A stretch of DNA of 64,000 bases from Luteimonas sp. J29 (GTDB taxonomy: Bacteria > Pseudomonadota > Gammaproteobacteria > Xanthomonadales > Xanthomonadaceae): the NCBI RefSeq assembly GCF_000472505.1, contig NZ_AWZR01000013.1:28609-92608 (forward strand), read 5' to 3'. The translations under genes were made by a program, and so were the position numbers. Under the pieces are notes generated by a model. The model saw nothing but the letters and a program-made list of their open reading frames with translations. It searched no databases and was not told the origin of the DNA. Shown here piece after piece: positions 1 through 9,164 of the stretch (position 1 is the stretch's first letter; the number at the start of each line of letters is the position of its first letter).

Positions 1-135
1 GAACGCCTCGAAGCCGAACGCCTCGAAGCCGAACGCCTCGAAGCCGAACGCCTCGAAGCCGAACGCCTCGAAGCCGAACGTCTCGAAGCCGAACGTCTCG
101 AAGCCGAACGCCTCGAAGCCGAACGCCTCGAAGCC
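1..135 (+). repeat. 15-bp in-frame tandem repeat (ERLEA)n inside chpA
   Basis: Nine contiguous copies of GAACGCCTCGAAGCC, the sixth and seventh with T instead of C at the sixth base (CGT instead of CGC, both Arg). Each unit encodes Glu-Arg-Leu-Glu-Ala, a charged helix-forming linker. The array starts before the window, so the true copy number is unknown. Confidence 0.97.
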
Positions 136-2583
136 GCGGCGGAAGCCGCCCAGCCCGCGCCCGCCGGGGACGAGCCTGCGGACCAGCCCGTGCAGACGCC
201 GGTGGACGCCGCCGTCGCCGCGCTGCTGGCGCGCGTGCTCACGGCCGAGGATCCGGATGAAGCGCTCGATACCTCGCGCCTGGACGAGGAGCTGCTCGAC
301 ATCTTCGTCGAGGAAGCCGGCGACCTGCTCGACCATTCCGACGGCCTGCTGGCGCAGCTGCGCCAGTCCGCCGATTCGCGCGAATCCCTGATCGGCCTGC
401 AGCGCAACCTGCACACGATCAAGGGCGGCGCGCGCATGGCCGGCGTGTTCAGCATCGGCGAACTCGGCCACGCCATGGAGTCCCTGCTCGAGGCGGTGGT
501 CGAACAGCGCTGCGAGCTCGACCGCACCGGGATCGGCCTGCTCGAGGGCGGCTTCGACCGCCTGCATGCGATGGTCACCCGCGTGGGCGAACGGCGCGCG
601 GTCGCCATGCCGCATGCGCTGGTCGACGCGTTCAACGCGCTCGCCCGCGGCAGGTCGCTGCTGGCCGACGACGAGGCGCTGGCCGAGGCCGCGCCTGCGC
701 CGGAGAAGGTCGAACTCGCGCCGCTGTCAGGCCCGCTGCCCGAGCCGGGCACGGACGACGACACCACGATCCGGGCGCCGCAGGAACAGGTGCGCATCCG
801 AGCCGACCTGCTCGACCGGCTGGTGAACTACGCCGGCGAAGTGGCGATCTACCGCGCCCGCCTGGAGCAGCAGCTGGGTGCGTTCCGCGCCGCGATGAAC
901 GAGATGGAGCAGACCAACGCGCGCCTGCGCGACCAGCTGCGCCGCCTCGAGATCGAAACCGAAGCCCAGATCATCGCGCGCTACCAGCGCGAGGGCGACA
1001 GCGACGACGTCACCTTCGACCCGCTGGAGCTGGACCGCTTCTCGACCCTGCAGCAGCTCTCGCGCGCACTGGGCGAGTCGGCGGCCGACATGGCCAGCCT
1101 GCAGCAGACGCTCGACGACCTCACCCGCCAGTACGAGACGCTGCTGCTGCAGCAGTCGCGGGTGAGTTCGGAACTGCAGGAAGGCCTCATGCGCACGCGC
1201 ATGGTGCCGTTCGACGCGCTGGTGCCGCGCCTGCGCCGGGTACTGCGCCAGGCCGCGCAGGAGACCGGCAAGCAGGTCCAGCTCAAGCTGGAAGGCAGCC
1301 AGGGCGAGCTCGACCGCAACGTGCTCGAGCGCATGACCGCGCCGCTCGAGCACATGCTGCGCAACTCGGTCGCGCACGGCATCGAGTCGCCCGACCAGCG
1401 CCGCAAGGCCGGCAAGGGCGAGGAAGGCACGGTCCGCATCTCGGTGCGCCGCGAGGGCTCGGAAGTGGTGCTCGAGGTGGGCGACGACGGCGCCGGCCTC
1501 GACCGCGCCGCGATCCGTCGCCGCGCCGAGGAGCGTGGCCTGATCCGCCCGGGCGCCACGCTCAGCGACAGCGACCTGGACGGACTGATCTTCGAACCGG
1601 GCTTCTCGACCGCCCGCGAGGTCAGCCGCCTGGCCGGCCGCGGCGTGGGCATGGACGTGGTCGCCAGCGAGGTGCGCCAGCTCGGCGGTTCGCTCGACAT
1701 CGCGACGCGCCCGGGGCAGGGCACGACCTTCACCCTGCGCCTGCCGCAGACGCTGGCGCTGACCCAGGCGGTGTTCGTGCGCATCGGCGAGACCCGTTTC
1801 GCGGTGCCGATCGCGTCGGTCCGCGGCGTCGGCCGCGTCGAGCGCGAGCGCCTGGGCGAGGGCGGGGTCTACGCCTACGGCGGCGAGGACTACGCGCTGC
1901 ACGACCTCGGCCTGCTGGTCGGCCAGGGGCCGGCGAAGGCCGAAGGCCACCTGCAGATGCCGCTGCTGCTGGTGCGCTCGGGCGAACTGCGCGCCGCGGT
2001 GGCGGTGGACGCGATCATCGGCAGCCGCGAGATCGTGGTGAAGCCGGTCGGGCCGCAGGTGGCCTCCATCCCCGGCATCTTCGGCGCGACGATCATGGGC
2101 GACGGCAGCGTCGTGGTGATCCTCGACGTGGCGCCGCTGGTGCGCCGCCATGCGGTGCTGCCGCGCGAGGCCGCGCCGGCGCCGGCGGTCGAACAGCGCA
2201 AGGTGCCGCTGGTGATGGTGGTCGACGACTCGGTGACGATGCGCAAGGTCACCGGCCGCGTGCTTGAGCGCCACAACTTCGAGGTGATCACCGCGAAGGA
2301 CGGCATCGACGCGCTGGAGCGGATGGACGAGCGCGTCCCCGACCTGATGCTGCTCGACATCGAGATGCCGCGCATGGACGGTTACGAGCTGGCCAAGCAC
2401 ATGAAGGCCGATCCGCGCCTGCGCGACGTGCTGATCATGATGATCACCTCGCGTACCGGCGAGAAGCACCGCCAGCGCGCCTTCGACCTGGGCGTGGACC
2501 GCTACCTGGGCAAGCCGTACCAGGAGCCGGAGCTGATGCGCAACGTCAACGAACTGCTGAGGATCGGGCATGGCCGCGACTGA
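1..2583 (+). CDS. chpA: Hybrid chemotaxis histidine kinase of the Chp/Pil system (5' end outside window)
   Basis: Partial gene: the frame is open from base 1, so the start lies upstream. Visible order: a nine-fold ERLEA repeat (bases 1-135), an Ala/Pro linker, an Hpt domain with the phospho-accepting histidine in HTIKGGARMAG (codon 412-414), a dimerisation helix region, a CheA ATPase domain (N-box HMLRNSVAHGIE, G-boxes GDDGAGLD and GRGVGMD), a CheW-like domain, and a C-terminal receiver (MLLDIEMPRMDGYE with its phospho-Asp, KPY near the end). This is the layout of ChpA/PilL, which signals through PilG/PilH to type IV pilus motors; further Hpt domains are expected upstream. The stop overlaps the next start by 14 nt. 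An in-frame GTG at 190 is not a plausible start because coding continues upstream. Confidence 0.93.
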   Translation, partial: ERLEAERLEAERLEAERLEAERLEAERLEAERLEAERLEAERLEAAAEAAQPAPAGDEPADQPVQTPVDAAVAALLARVLTAEDPDEALDTSRLDEELLDIFVEEAGDLLDHSDGLLAQLRQSADSRESLIGLQRNLHTIKGGARMAGVFSIGELGHAMESLLEAVVEQRCELDRTGIGLLEGGFDRLHAMVTRVGERRAVAMPHALVDAFNALARGRSLLADDEALAEAAPAPEKVELAPLSGPLPEPGTDDDTTIRAPQEQVRIRADLLDRLVNYAGEVAIYRARLEQQLGAFRAAMNEMEQTNARLRDQLRRLEIETEAQIIARYQREGDSDDVTFDPLELDRFSTLQQLSRALGESAADMASLQQTLDDLTRQYETLLLQQSRVSSELQEGLMRTRMVPFDALVPRLRRVLRQAAQETGKQVQLKLEGSQGELDRNVLERMTAPLEHMLRNSVAHGIESPDQRRKAGKGEEGTVRISVRREGSEVVLEVGDDGAGLDRAAIRRRAEERGLIRPGATLSDSDLDGLIFEPGFSTAREVSRLAGRGVGMDVVASEVRQLGGSLDIATRPGQGTTFTLRLPQTLALTQAVFVRIGETRFAVPIASVRGVGRVERERLGEGGVYAYGGEDYALHDLGLLVGQGPAKAEGHLQMPLLLVRSGELRAAVAVDAIIGSREIVVKPVGPQVASIPGIFGATIMGDGSVVVILDVAPLVRRHAVLPREAAPAPAVEQRKVPLVMVVDDSVTMRKVTGRVLERHNFEVITAKDGIDALERMDERVPDLMLLDIEMPRMDGYELAKHMKADPRLRDVLIMMITSRTGEKHRQRAFDLGVDRYLGKPYQEPELMRNVNELLRIGHGRD

Positions 2584-4180
2584 GGCCACGCCGCGGGTCG
2601 CGCTGCTGGCGCGCGCGGGCGATGCCTGCGACCGGATCAGCCAGGCGCTGTCGGAAGCCGGCGCCGAGGTGGTGCTGGTGGCCGATCCGCTCCAGGCGGC
2701 GCCCGAGGAGGTCCGCCAGGCGATGCCCGAGGCGATCCTGGTCGCGCTCGATCCGGCGATCGAGGATGCCATCGACCGTTACGCGGACGTGCTCGCCGAT
2801 CCGGACTACATGGTGATCTTCGAGGAGGCCGAGCAGGCCGCGCAGCGCACCGGCTGGGACGCGGCGCGCTGGCTGCGCCACCTCTCGGCCAAGCTGCACC
2901 GCCACAACGACGTGTTGCCGGCCGGCGCCGAGCCCGACGAGGTACTGCTGCCCACGCCCGGTCCGCTGCCGCCCACGACCGGGCGGGTGGACTACGACGA
3001 AGCGATCGCCGCGGTCACCGGCGAGGCCCAGCAGCGCGCCGACGGGGTGCCGCGCGACAGCGTCGTCGACGGTCCGGTCGCCTCCGCCCCGGCCCTCGAG
3101 GTCCAGGTGCCCGCGTGGAGCCTGGACGAGCCCGTGGCCGACGCGGGCGTGGCCGGGACCCTGCCGGAGCAGTCCTTCCCGGAGGATTCCGCGCTCGCCG
3201 GTTCCGACGACCTGGCGGTGCCGGACATGGAGCTGGTGGTCCCGCCGCTGCCGGAGGACGCGAGCCCCGGCGCCGGCGAGGACGAACTGTCCTTCGACCC
3301 CGAGCGCTTCAACCGCGCCGGACAGGCGCAGGAGTCGGTGGCGGGGATCGAGGAATTCCTGGCCGCGCAGCTGGGGCAGGAAGCGACGACGCCCGACGCC
3401 GCGCCGGCGGCGGCGCCCGCGGCCACTGGGGCCGGGCGGCCGTCCGGTGCGGAGGCGCCGCAGGCCCCGACGTTCGACCTGTCCGGGCTGAGCCTGGCCG
3501 ACGACGACGCGATCGTGGCCGCGCCTGCGCCCGCCGCACCGGCACCCGCGTTCGACCTCGACCGCCTCGGCGACGGGCTGTCGCTGGCCGACCCCGACAG
3601 TTACGGGCATGGTCCGGTGCGTGGCGCGGTGGTGATCGAGGCCGGCCTCGGCGGCCCGGATGCGGTGCGGCAGCTGCTCGCCGGCATCCCCGCCGGCTTC
3701 GCCCGTCCGGTGCTGGTCCGCCTGGCGCTGGACGGCGGGCGCTACGACCGCCTGGTCAAGCAGATGTCCCGTGCCACCGAGGCCCCGGTGGACGTAGCCG
3801 AAGACGGCCAGGTCGCGCAACCGGGCCACGTGTACTTCGTGCCACCGGGCCTGGGCCTGCGCGAGCGCGGCGGTTGGCTGTTCGACGCAACGGCACCCTT
3901 CGACGCCTCGCAGTTGCCGGCGCACGACAGCGCGGTACTGTTCCTCAGCGGCGCCGATCCGGCCCTCGTGTCCGCGGTGACCGGCGCCGGATGGCAGGAA
4001 GGCCTCGTGCTGGGCCAGACCCCCGACGAGGGCTGCTACGACCCGGCCGGTCCGCAGGCGGCGATCGCCGCAGGCGCCGGCCACGATGCGCCGGCGGGCA
4101 TGGCGGCACGGCTGCTCGAGCGCTGGCCGCCGCCGGACGCCGCCACCGCACCCGATTCCAGCGGACTGTTGCAGCCATGA
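2570..4180 (+). CDS. CheB-like protein of the Chp cluster, apparently lacking the methylesterase catalytic residues
   Basis: 536 aa. The N-terminal ~115 residues look like a degenerate receiver (starts PRVALLARAGDACDRI) without a clear phospho-Asp context. A long acidic, Pro/Ala-rich middle follows (about residues 125-340), then a C-terminal domain that aligns by eye with the CheB methylesterase: VIEAGLGGPDAVRQLLAGIP corresponds to the usual GASxGG segment, GHVYFVPPG is well preserved, LFLSGADPALV sits where TGMGxDG is expected. The catalytic Ser of SxGG, the His of the QHM segment and the Asp motif are not recognisable. Position between the CheA hybrid and ChpC supports a ChpB-type role, probably structural or regulatory. 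Starts inside the chpA end; ATGA overlap with the next gene. Confidence 0.75.
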   Translation: MAATEATPRVALLARAGDACDRISQALSEAGAEVVLVADPLQAAPEEVRQAMPEAILVALDPAIEDAIDRYADVLADPDYMVIFEEAEQAAQRTGWDAARWLRHLSAKLHRHNDVLPAGAEPDEVLLPTPGPLPPTTGRVDYDEAIAAVTGEAQQRADGVPRDSVVDGPVASAPALEVQVPAWSLDEPVADAGVAGTLPEQSFPEDSALAGSDDLAVPDMELVVPPLPEDASPGAGEDELSFDPERFNRAGQAQESVAGIEEFLAAQLGQEATTPDAAPAAAPAATGAGRPSGAEAPQAPTFDLSGLSLADDDAIVAAPAPAAPAPAFDLDRLGDGLSLADPDSYGHGPVRGAVVIEAGLGGPDAVRQLLAGIPAGFARPVLVRLALDGGRYDRLVKQMSRATEAPVDVAEDGQVAQPGHVYFVPPGLGLRERGGWLFDATAPFDASQLPAHDSAVLFLSGADPALVSAVTGAGWQEGLVLGQTPDEGCYDPAGPQAAIAAGAGHDAPAGMAARLLERWPPPDAATAPDSSGLLQP

Positions 4181-4647
4181 ACACACCCATCCAGAGCGAC
4201 ATCCGCGCGGTCCTGATCCAGACCGAGGCCGCGCGCCTGTTGCTGCCCAACGCCACGATCTCCGAGGTGCTGTCCTACGCCGACCCGGAGCCGGTGGATG
4301 CCGCGCCGCCGTGGCTGCTCGGCACGATCCGCTGGCGCGGCTGGCGGCTGCCGCTGGTCGCGTTCGCGCCACTGATCGGGCAGGGCGCCGAGGTGGGCGG
4401 GCTGGGCCACAAGGTGGTAGTGCTCAAGACGCTCGGCGGCCAGCCGACGATGCCGTACTTCGCCCTGCTGACCCGCGGCTTCCCGCGACTGGTCACGGTC
4501 TCGCGCGACCGCCTGGAGGGAGCGCGCGACAGCGGACTCGAAAGCCGCATCGGGGTGCGCGCCGCGGTCCGTTTCAACGACGAGCCGGCGGTGATTCCCG
4601 ACATCGACGGGATCGAGCAGGCGCTGCGCCAGGCGCTGGCGGCCTGA
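4177..4647 (+). CDS. chpC: CheW-domain protein ChpC
   Basis: 156 aa, a single CheW-like domain: VLIQTEAARLLLPNATISEVL at the start, WLLGTIRWRGWRLPLVAF in the middle, AVIPDIDGIEQAL at the end. CheW proteins bridge chemoreceptor and CheA kinase; ChpC homologues close Chp clusters in pseudomonads and xanthomonads. The ATG overlaps the preceding stop (ATGA), indicating translational coupling. The product could equally be named PilI-like, but position favours ChpC. Confidence 0.82.
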   Translation: MNTPIQSDIRAVLIQTEAARLLLPNATISEVLSYADPEPVDAAPPWLLGTIRWRGWRLPLVAFAPLIGQGAEVGGLGHKVVVLKTLGGQPTMPYFALLTRGFPRLVTVSRDRLEGARDSGLESRIGVRAAVRFNDEPAVIPDIDGIEQALRQALAA

Positions 4648-4655
4648 TCCCTTCC

Positions 4656-4676
4656 GGCCGCGCGCAGCGCGCGGCC
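4656..4676. terminator. GC hairpin between convergent chpC and rsmE
   Basis: Near-perfect inverted repeat GGCCGCGCGC-A-GCGCGCGGCC in the 41-bp gap between two convergent genes. No T-run follows on either strand, so it is at best a weak or bidirectional transcription barrier. Confidence 0.4.
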
Positions 4677-4688
4677 GCATCCCCCCAC

Positions 4689-5441
4689 TCAGCCGCGCAG
4701 GTCGCCGTACAGGGCCTGCAGGGCCGCGATCGCCGCCAGCCCCGCAGTCTCGGTGCGCAGGATCCGCGGCCCGAGCCGCAGCCCTTCGAAGCCGGCCGAC
4801 GCCAGTTGCTCGCGATCGCGCGGCGACCAGCCGCCCTCGGGGCCGACCGCGACCACCGCGCCGCCGCCGTCCGCGGACAGCCGCGTGGCCAGCGCGGGCA
4901 GGACGTGCGCCCCCTCGGGATCCAGGGTCAGCCGCAGTCCGCCCGCTTCCAGCGCATCGCCCATCGTCGCCAGCGCGACCGGCGCGTCGAGCCGCGGCAG
5001 CCGCGCACGCCCGCATTGTTCGCAGGCCGATACCACCACCGCGCGCCAGTGCGCGAGCCGCCGCTCCAGGCGTTCGCCGTCCAGGCGCACTTCGCTGCGC
5101 TCCGAATGCACCGGCACGATCCGGGCCACGCCCAGTTCGGTGGCCTTCTGCAGGACCAGGTCCATCTTCTCGCCGCGGGCGATGCCCTGGACCAGGGTGA
5201 TGCGCAGCGCGGACTCGTTCGCCACCGCGCGCGCGTCCAGCACCTCGACCACGGTCGAGCGCTTGCCGGCCTCGACGATGCGCGCCGCGTAATCGAGGCC
5301 GTCGCCATTGAACAGCACGCATCCGTCGCCCGCGCGCAGGCGCAGCACGCGCACCAGGTGCGCGGCGGCGAAGTCCGGGAGCGCCACGCGCGTGCCGGGC
5401 GCGAGCGGCAGGTCCACCCAGGCGCGGACCTGGCGGCTCAA
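4689..5441 (-). CDS. rsmE: 16S rRNA (uracil-1498-N3)-methyltransferase
   Basis: 250 aa, family length. N-terminal PUA-like half (HLVRVLRLRAGDGCVLFNGDG) and C-terminal SPOUT fold with KATELGVARIVPVHSERSE, VAVGPEGGWSPRDRE and LRLGPRILRTETAGLAA, the trefoil-knot SAM site. Methylates U1498 in the 16S decoding region. The start chosen is TTG at 5441, giving SRQVRAWVDLPL; it overlaps the bioA stop as TTGA, the same coupling seen elsewhere in the window. A later GTG is possible but would trim the conserved start of the fold. Confidence 0.93.
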   Translation of the reverse strand: MSRQVRAWVDLPLAPGTRVALPDFAAAHLVRVLRLRAGDGCVLFNGDGLDYAARIVEAGKRSTVVEVLDARAVANESALRITLVQGIARGEKMDLVLQKATELGVARIVPVHSERSEVRLDGERLERRLAHWRAVVVSACEQCGRARLPRLDAPVALATMGDALEAGGLRLTLDPEGAHVLPALATRLSADGGGAVVAVGPEGGWSPRDREQLASAGFEGLRLGPRILRTETAGLAAIAALQALYGDLRG

Positions 5442-6829
5442 GCGGTCGCCTCGCGGATCGCGTGCGCGGTGACCTCGGCGAGCAGGTCGAGCTGCGCCGC
5501 GTCGACGCAGTAGGGCGGCATCCAGTACAGCACGTCGCCGAGCGGGCGCAGCAGCACGCCGCGTTCGAGCGCGGCGCGGTAGGCGCGCAGGCCGACCTTG
5601 CGCGCGGGATCGAACCGCGCGTCGCGGCGCCCGTCCGGGGTCAGTTCGAAGGCGACGATCATCCCGCGCTGGCGTGCCTCGGCCACGTGCGGGAGTTCGC
5701 CGATGGAACGTGCGAGCCCGGCCATGCGCGCGGCGGTGGCGCGGTTGCGTCCGATCACGCCGTCCTGTTCGAAGACGTCGAGCGAGGCGAGCGCCGCCGC
5801 GCAGGCCAGCGGGTTGCCGGTGTAGCTGTGCGAGTGCAGGAATGCGCGCTCGCGCGAGTCGTCGAGGAAGCCCTCGTAGATCGACCCGGTGGCCAGCACC
5901 GCGGCCAGCGGCAGGAAGCCGCCGGTCAGGCCCTTGGACAGGCACAGCAGGTCGGGCTGGATGCCGGCCTGTTCGCAGGCGAACATCGTGCCGGTGCGGC
6001 CGAAGCCGACCGCGATCTCGTCGGCGATGAGGAAGATGCCGTGCACGTCGCACAGCTCGCGCACCCGGCGCAGGTAGGCCGGATGGTGCATGCGCATGCC
6101 GCCGGCGCACTGCACCAGCGGTTCGAGCACGATCGCGCAGACCTCGCCGGCGTGCTCGTCGAGCAGGTGGGCGAGGGCGTCCGCGGCGTCCTCGGCGAAA
6201 CCCTCGGCGCTCTGGCCGGCCGGTGTCAGCCAGGCGTCCGGAGAGGGCGCGAACACCGGCTCCAGGAGCAGCGGCGCGTAGGTGCGGCGGTAGAGCGGGA
6301 CATCGGTGACCGAGAGCGCGCCGAGGGTCTCGCCGTGGTAGCCGTTCTGCAGCGCGACGAACCGGGTCCGGCGCGGCTCGTCGCCGCGGTTGCGGAACCA
6401 GTGGAAGGCCATCTTCAGCGCCACCTCGACCCCCGCAGAACCGTTGTCGGCGTAGAACACCTTCGACAGCGGAGGCCGCCCCGGCTGGCGGGGGGCGATG
6501 GCGAGCAGGCGCTCGGCCAGTTCCACCGCGCGCGGATGCGAGCAGCCGGCCAGGATCACCTGTTCGAGCGTGGCCGCCTGGCGGGCGATGGCGGCCGCGA
6601 TGCGGGGTTCGGCGTGGCCGTGGAGGTTGGTCCACCAGCTGCTGACCGCGTCCAGGGTGCGGCGTCCGTCGTGGCCGACCAGCCAGGCCCCTTCGCCGCG
6701 CGCGACCGGCAGCAGCGGCAGCACGTCCGGGTGCTCGCGCATCTGGGTGCAGGGGTGCCAGAGCACCGCCAGGTCCCGCGACCGCCAGCGCGCGGCCTCG
6801 TCTAGAATGGCGCCATCGTGATTCGACAT
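5438..6829 (-). CDS. bioA: Adenosylmethionine-8-amino-7-oxononanoate aminotransferase
   Basis: 463 aa class III aminotransferase. HPCTQM near the N terminus and SSWWTNLHGHAEPRI are characteristic of BioA; SKGLTGGFLPLA contains the PLP lysine and GSAGVEVALKMAFHW the PLP-phosphate contact. Converts KAPA to DAPA in biotin synthesis using SAM as amino donor. Divergent from nudE with only 38 bp between the start codons, so the two promoters overlap neighbouring coding DNA. No recognisable BirA operator in the gap. Confidence 0.95.
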   Translation of the reverse strand: MSNHDGAILDEAARWRSRDLAVLWHPCTQMREHPDVLPLLPVARGEGAWLVGHDGRRTLDAVSSWWTNLHGHAEPRIAAAIARQAATLEQVILAGCSHPRAVELAERLLAIAPRQPGRPPLSKVFYADNGSAGVEVALKMAFHWFRNRGDEPRRTRFVALQNGYHGETLGALSVTDVPLYRRTYAPLLLEPVFAPSPDAWLTPAGQSAEGFAEDAADALAHLLDEHAGEVCAIVLEPLVQCAGGMRMHHPAYLRRVRELCDVHGIFLIADEIAVGFGRTGTMFACEQAGIQPDLLCLSKGLTGGFLPLAAVLATGSIYEGFLDDSRERAFLHSHSYTGNPLACAAALASLDVFEQDGVIGRNRATAARMAGLARSIGELPHVAEARQRGMIVAFELTPDGRRDARFDPARKVGLRAYRAALERGVLLRPLGDVLYWMPPYCVDAAQLDLLAEVTAHAIREATA

Positions 6830-6867
6830 CCTTCCATTATCGCCCGTGGCCCGGCCGGGGCGGCGCC

Positions 6868-7425
6868 GTGAGCCGCCGCCTGCCCATCATCCACCGCGTC
6901 ACCGAACACGACGCCGGCCCCTACCGCCTCGAGCGGCTGGACCTGGAGTTCAGCAACGGCGAGCGGCGGCAGTTCGAGCGCCTGCGCGGCCGCGGCCATG
7001 GCGCGGTCGCGGTCGTGCCGCTGCTCGACGAGCACACCGTGCTGCTGGTGCGCGAGTACGCCGCCGGCCTGCACCGCTACGAACTGGGCCTGGTCAAGGG
7101 CCGGGTCGACGCCGGCGAAACCGCGCTGGAAGCGGCCAACCGCGAACTCAAGGAGGAGGCGGGCTACGGCGCGCGCCGCCTCGACGTGGTCCGTACCGTG
7201 ACCCTGGCGCCGGTGTACATGAGCCACGAGACCACGGTCGTCCTCGCCCGGGACCTCTACCCCGAGCGCCTGCCCGGCGACGAGCCGGAGGAGCTTGAAG
7301 TCGTGCCCTGGCCGCTGGAACGCCTCGGCGAACTGGCCCTGCTCGACGACTTCTCCGAAGGCCGTTCGATCGCGGCGCTGTTCGCGGCGCGCGAGTTCCT
7401 GCTTCGCGAGGGCCGGGCGGCATGA
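6868..7425 (+). CDS. nudE: ADP compounds hydrolase NudE (Nudix)
   Basis: 185 aa. Complete Nudix box GRVDAGETALEAANRELKEE followed by AGY. N-terminal YRLERLDLEFSNGERRQFERL and the C-terminal LLDDFSEGRSIAALF match NudE, which cleaves Ap3A, ADP-ribose and NADH. GTG start at 6868. First gene of a three-gene nucleotide-cleaning operon with cysQ and mazG; overlaps cysQ by ATGA. Confidence 0.9.
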   Translation: MSRRLPIIHRVTEHDAGPYRLERLDLEFSNGERRQFERLRGRGHGAVAVVPLLDEHTVLLVREYAAGLHRYELGLVKGRVDAGETALEAANRELKEEAGYGARRLDVVRTVTLAPVYMSHETTVVLARDLYPERLPGDEPEELEVVPWPLERLGELALLDDFSEGRSIAALFAAREFLLREGRAA

Positions 7426-8252
7426 TCGACGCCGCCACCCTGCAGTCGCTGCGGGAGGACGTGCTGGCGATCGCACAGGACGCGGCGGCCGCGATCCTCG
7501 AGGTGTACGAGCGCGACTTCGACGTGGTCAGCAAGGACGACGCGAGCCCGCTCACCGACGCCGACCTCGCCGCGCACCGCAGCATCGTCGCCGGCCTGTC
7601 GCGACTGACGCCGGACATCCCGGTGCTGTCGGAGGAAGCGGCCGACGTGGTTCCGGCCGCGAGCCGACGCGGCTGGCGCCGGCTGTGGCTGGTGGACCCG
7701 CTCGACGGCACCCGCGAGTTCGTCAAGCGCAACGGCGAGTTCACCGTCAACATCGCCCTGATCGACGACGGCGTGCCGGTGTTCGGCGCGATCCAGGCGC
7801 CGGTGACCGGGGTGCTGTGGCACGGCGCGCCGGGCCATGGCGCGTTCCGTCGCGACGGCGAGGGCGAGTGCCTGCTGCACGCGCGCAGGCCGGCCGACCC
7901 GCCGTTGCGGGTGGCCGCCAGCCGGTCGCACCTGGATCCGCGCACCGCCGCGCTGATGGCGCGCATGGGCGCGACCGAGACGGTGGCCCTGGGCTCGTCG
8001 CTGAAGTTCTGCCGCATCGCCGAGGGCGGCATGGACGTGTATCCGCGCTTCGGCCCGACCAGCGAATGGGACACGGCCGCCGGGCAGGCGATCCTCGAGG
8101 CGGCAGGCGGGGCGCTGCTCGACCCGCAGGGCCGCCCGTTCCGATACAACCAGCGCGACACCCTGCTCAACGGCGAGTTCATCGCCCTGGGCGACCCGGC
8201 GCTGCCCTGGCGCGGGTGGCTCGGACCCGACGCGGCGACGGAGGCCGGCTGA
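7422..8252 (+). CDS. cysQ: 3'(2'),5'-bisphosphate nucleotidase CysQ
   Basis: 276 aa inositol-monophosphatase-fold enzyme. Metal motifs visible: SPLTDADLAAH, LSEEAAD, WLVDPLDGTREFVKRNGEF and, near the end, SEWDTAAGQAILEAAGG. Removes PAP left by sulfate assimilation. ATG overlaps nudE stop. Confidence 0.93.
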   Translation: MIDAATLQSLREDVLAIAQDAAAAILEVYERDFDVVSKDDASPLTDADLAAHRSIVAGLSRLTPDIPVLSEEAADVVPAASRRGWRRLWLVDPLDGTREFVKRNGEFTVNIALIDDGVPVFGAIQAPVTGVLWHGAPGHGAFRRDGEGECLLHARRPADPPLRVAASRSHLDPRTAALMARMGATETVALGSSLKFCRIAEGGMDVYPRFGPTSEWDTAAGQAILEAAGGALLDPQGRPFRYNQRDTLLNGEFIALGDPALPWRGWLGPDAATEAG

Positions 8253-8256
8253 GCCC

Positions 8257-9075
8257 GTGTCGGCCGGGGACCGGGACATCGCGCGCCTGCTCGGGATCAT
8301 GGCGCGCCTGCGCGATCCCGATGGCGGCTGCCCCTGGGACCTGGAGCAGGATTTCTCCAGCATCGCGCCGTACACGATCGAGGAGGCCTACGAGGTGGCC
8401 GACGCGATCGACCGCGGCGACCTCGCGGCGCTGAAGGACGAACTCGGCGACCTGCTGCTGCAGGTCGTCTTCCACGCGCGCATGGCCGAGGAGCAGGGCG
8501 CATTCGCGTTCGGCGACGTGGTCGCGGCGATCTGCGACAAGATGGTGCGCCGGCATCCGCACGTGTTCGGCGATGCCGAAGTGGCCGACGCGCAGGCGCA
8601 GACCGCGAGCTGGGAGGCGATCAAGCGCGCCGAGCGCGAGGCGGCCGGCGGCACCGACACCTCGGCGCTGGCCGGGATCTCGCGTGGCCTGCCGGAGTGG
8701 CAGCGCGCGGTGAAGCTGCAGGACCGTGCCGCCCGGGTCGGCTTCGACTGGCCGGGCCCGGCGCCGGTGCTCGCCAAGCTGGCCGAGGAGCTGGAGGAGG
8801 TGCGGGCCGAGTTCGAGGCCGCGGCGGCGACCCCGGGCGACCCGGCCGTGCAGGCGCGCCTGCAGGAGGAACTGGGCGACCTGCTGTTCGTCGCCGCCAA
8901 CCTGGCCAGGCACGCGAAGGTCGACGTCGGCGCCGCGCTGCGCGGCGCCAACCTCAAGTTCGAACGGCGGTTCCGGGCCATGGAGGCGATGGCGAAGGCC
9001 GGCGGGGTGCGCCTGGAGGACCTGCCCCTCGAGGCCCAGGACCGCTACTGGGAGCGGGCCAAGCGCGGGACCTGA
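8257..9075 (+). CDS. mazG: Nucleoside triphosphate pyrophosphohydrolase MazG
   Basis: 272 aa with two MazG repeats: the first around DPDGGCPWDLEQDFSSIAPY and EEAYEVADAI with DELGDLLLQVVFHARMAEE, the second around ELEEVRAEFEA and EELGDLLFVAANLARH. The acidic ExxE-type sets coordinate Mg2+. Hydrolyses NTPs to NMP and PPi. GTG start, 4 bp after cysQ; third gene of the operon. Confidence 0.94.
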   Translation: MSAGDRDIARLLGIMARLRDPDGGCPWDLEQDFSSIAPYTIEEAYEVADAIDRGDLAALKDELGDLLLQVVFHARMAEEQGAFAFGDVVAAICDKMVRRHPHVFGDAEVADAQAQTASWEAIKRAEREAAGGTDTSALAGISRGLPEWQRAVKLQDRAARVGFDWPGPAPVLAKLAEELEEVRAEFEAAAATPGDPAVQARLQEELGDLLFVAANLARHAKVDVGAALRGANLKFERRFRAMEAMAKAGGVRLEDLPLEAQDRYWERAKRGT

Positions 9076-9164
9076 GGCCGGACGCACCGCGCGGGGCGGC
9101 TTGCCCGGTGGCGGGCGCGGGGCGATCATCGCCGCGGGCCCATGCCGCGCGCCGGAGGATCGAC

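Noticed and set aside
1-135. Regular repeats as a possible CRISPR array
   Set aside because: Repeats are contiguous with no spacers, 15 bp, and in frame with the kinase gene.
727-2772. Long antisense ORF over chpA (681 aa), and similar ones at 2546-4372 (minus) and 41880-43631 (plus)
   Set aside because: Low-complexity His/Arg/Ala-rich shadows caused by high GC; the opposite strand has recognisable domains.
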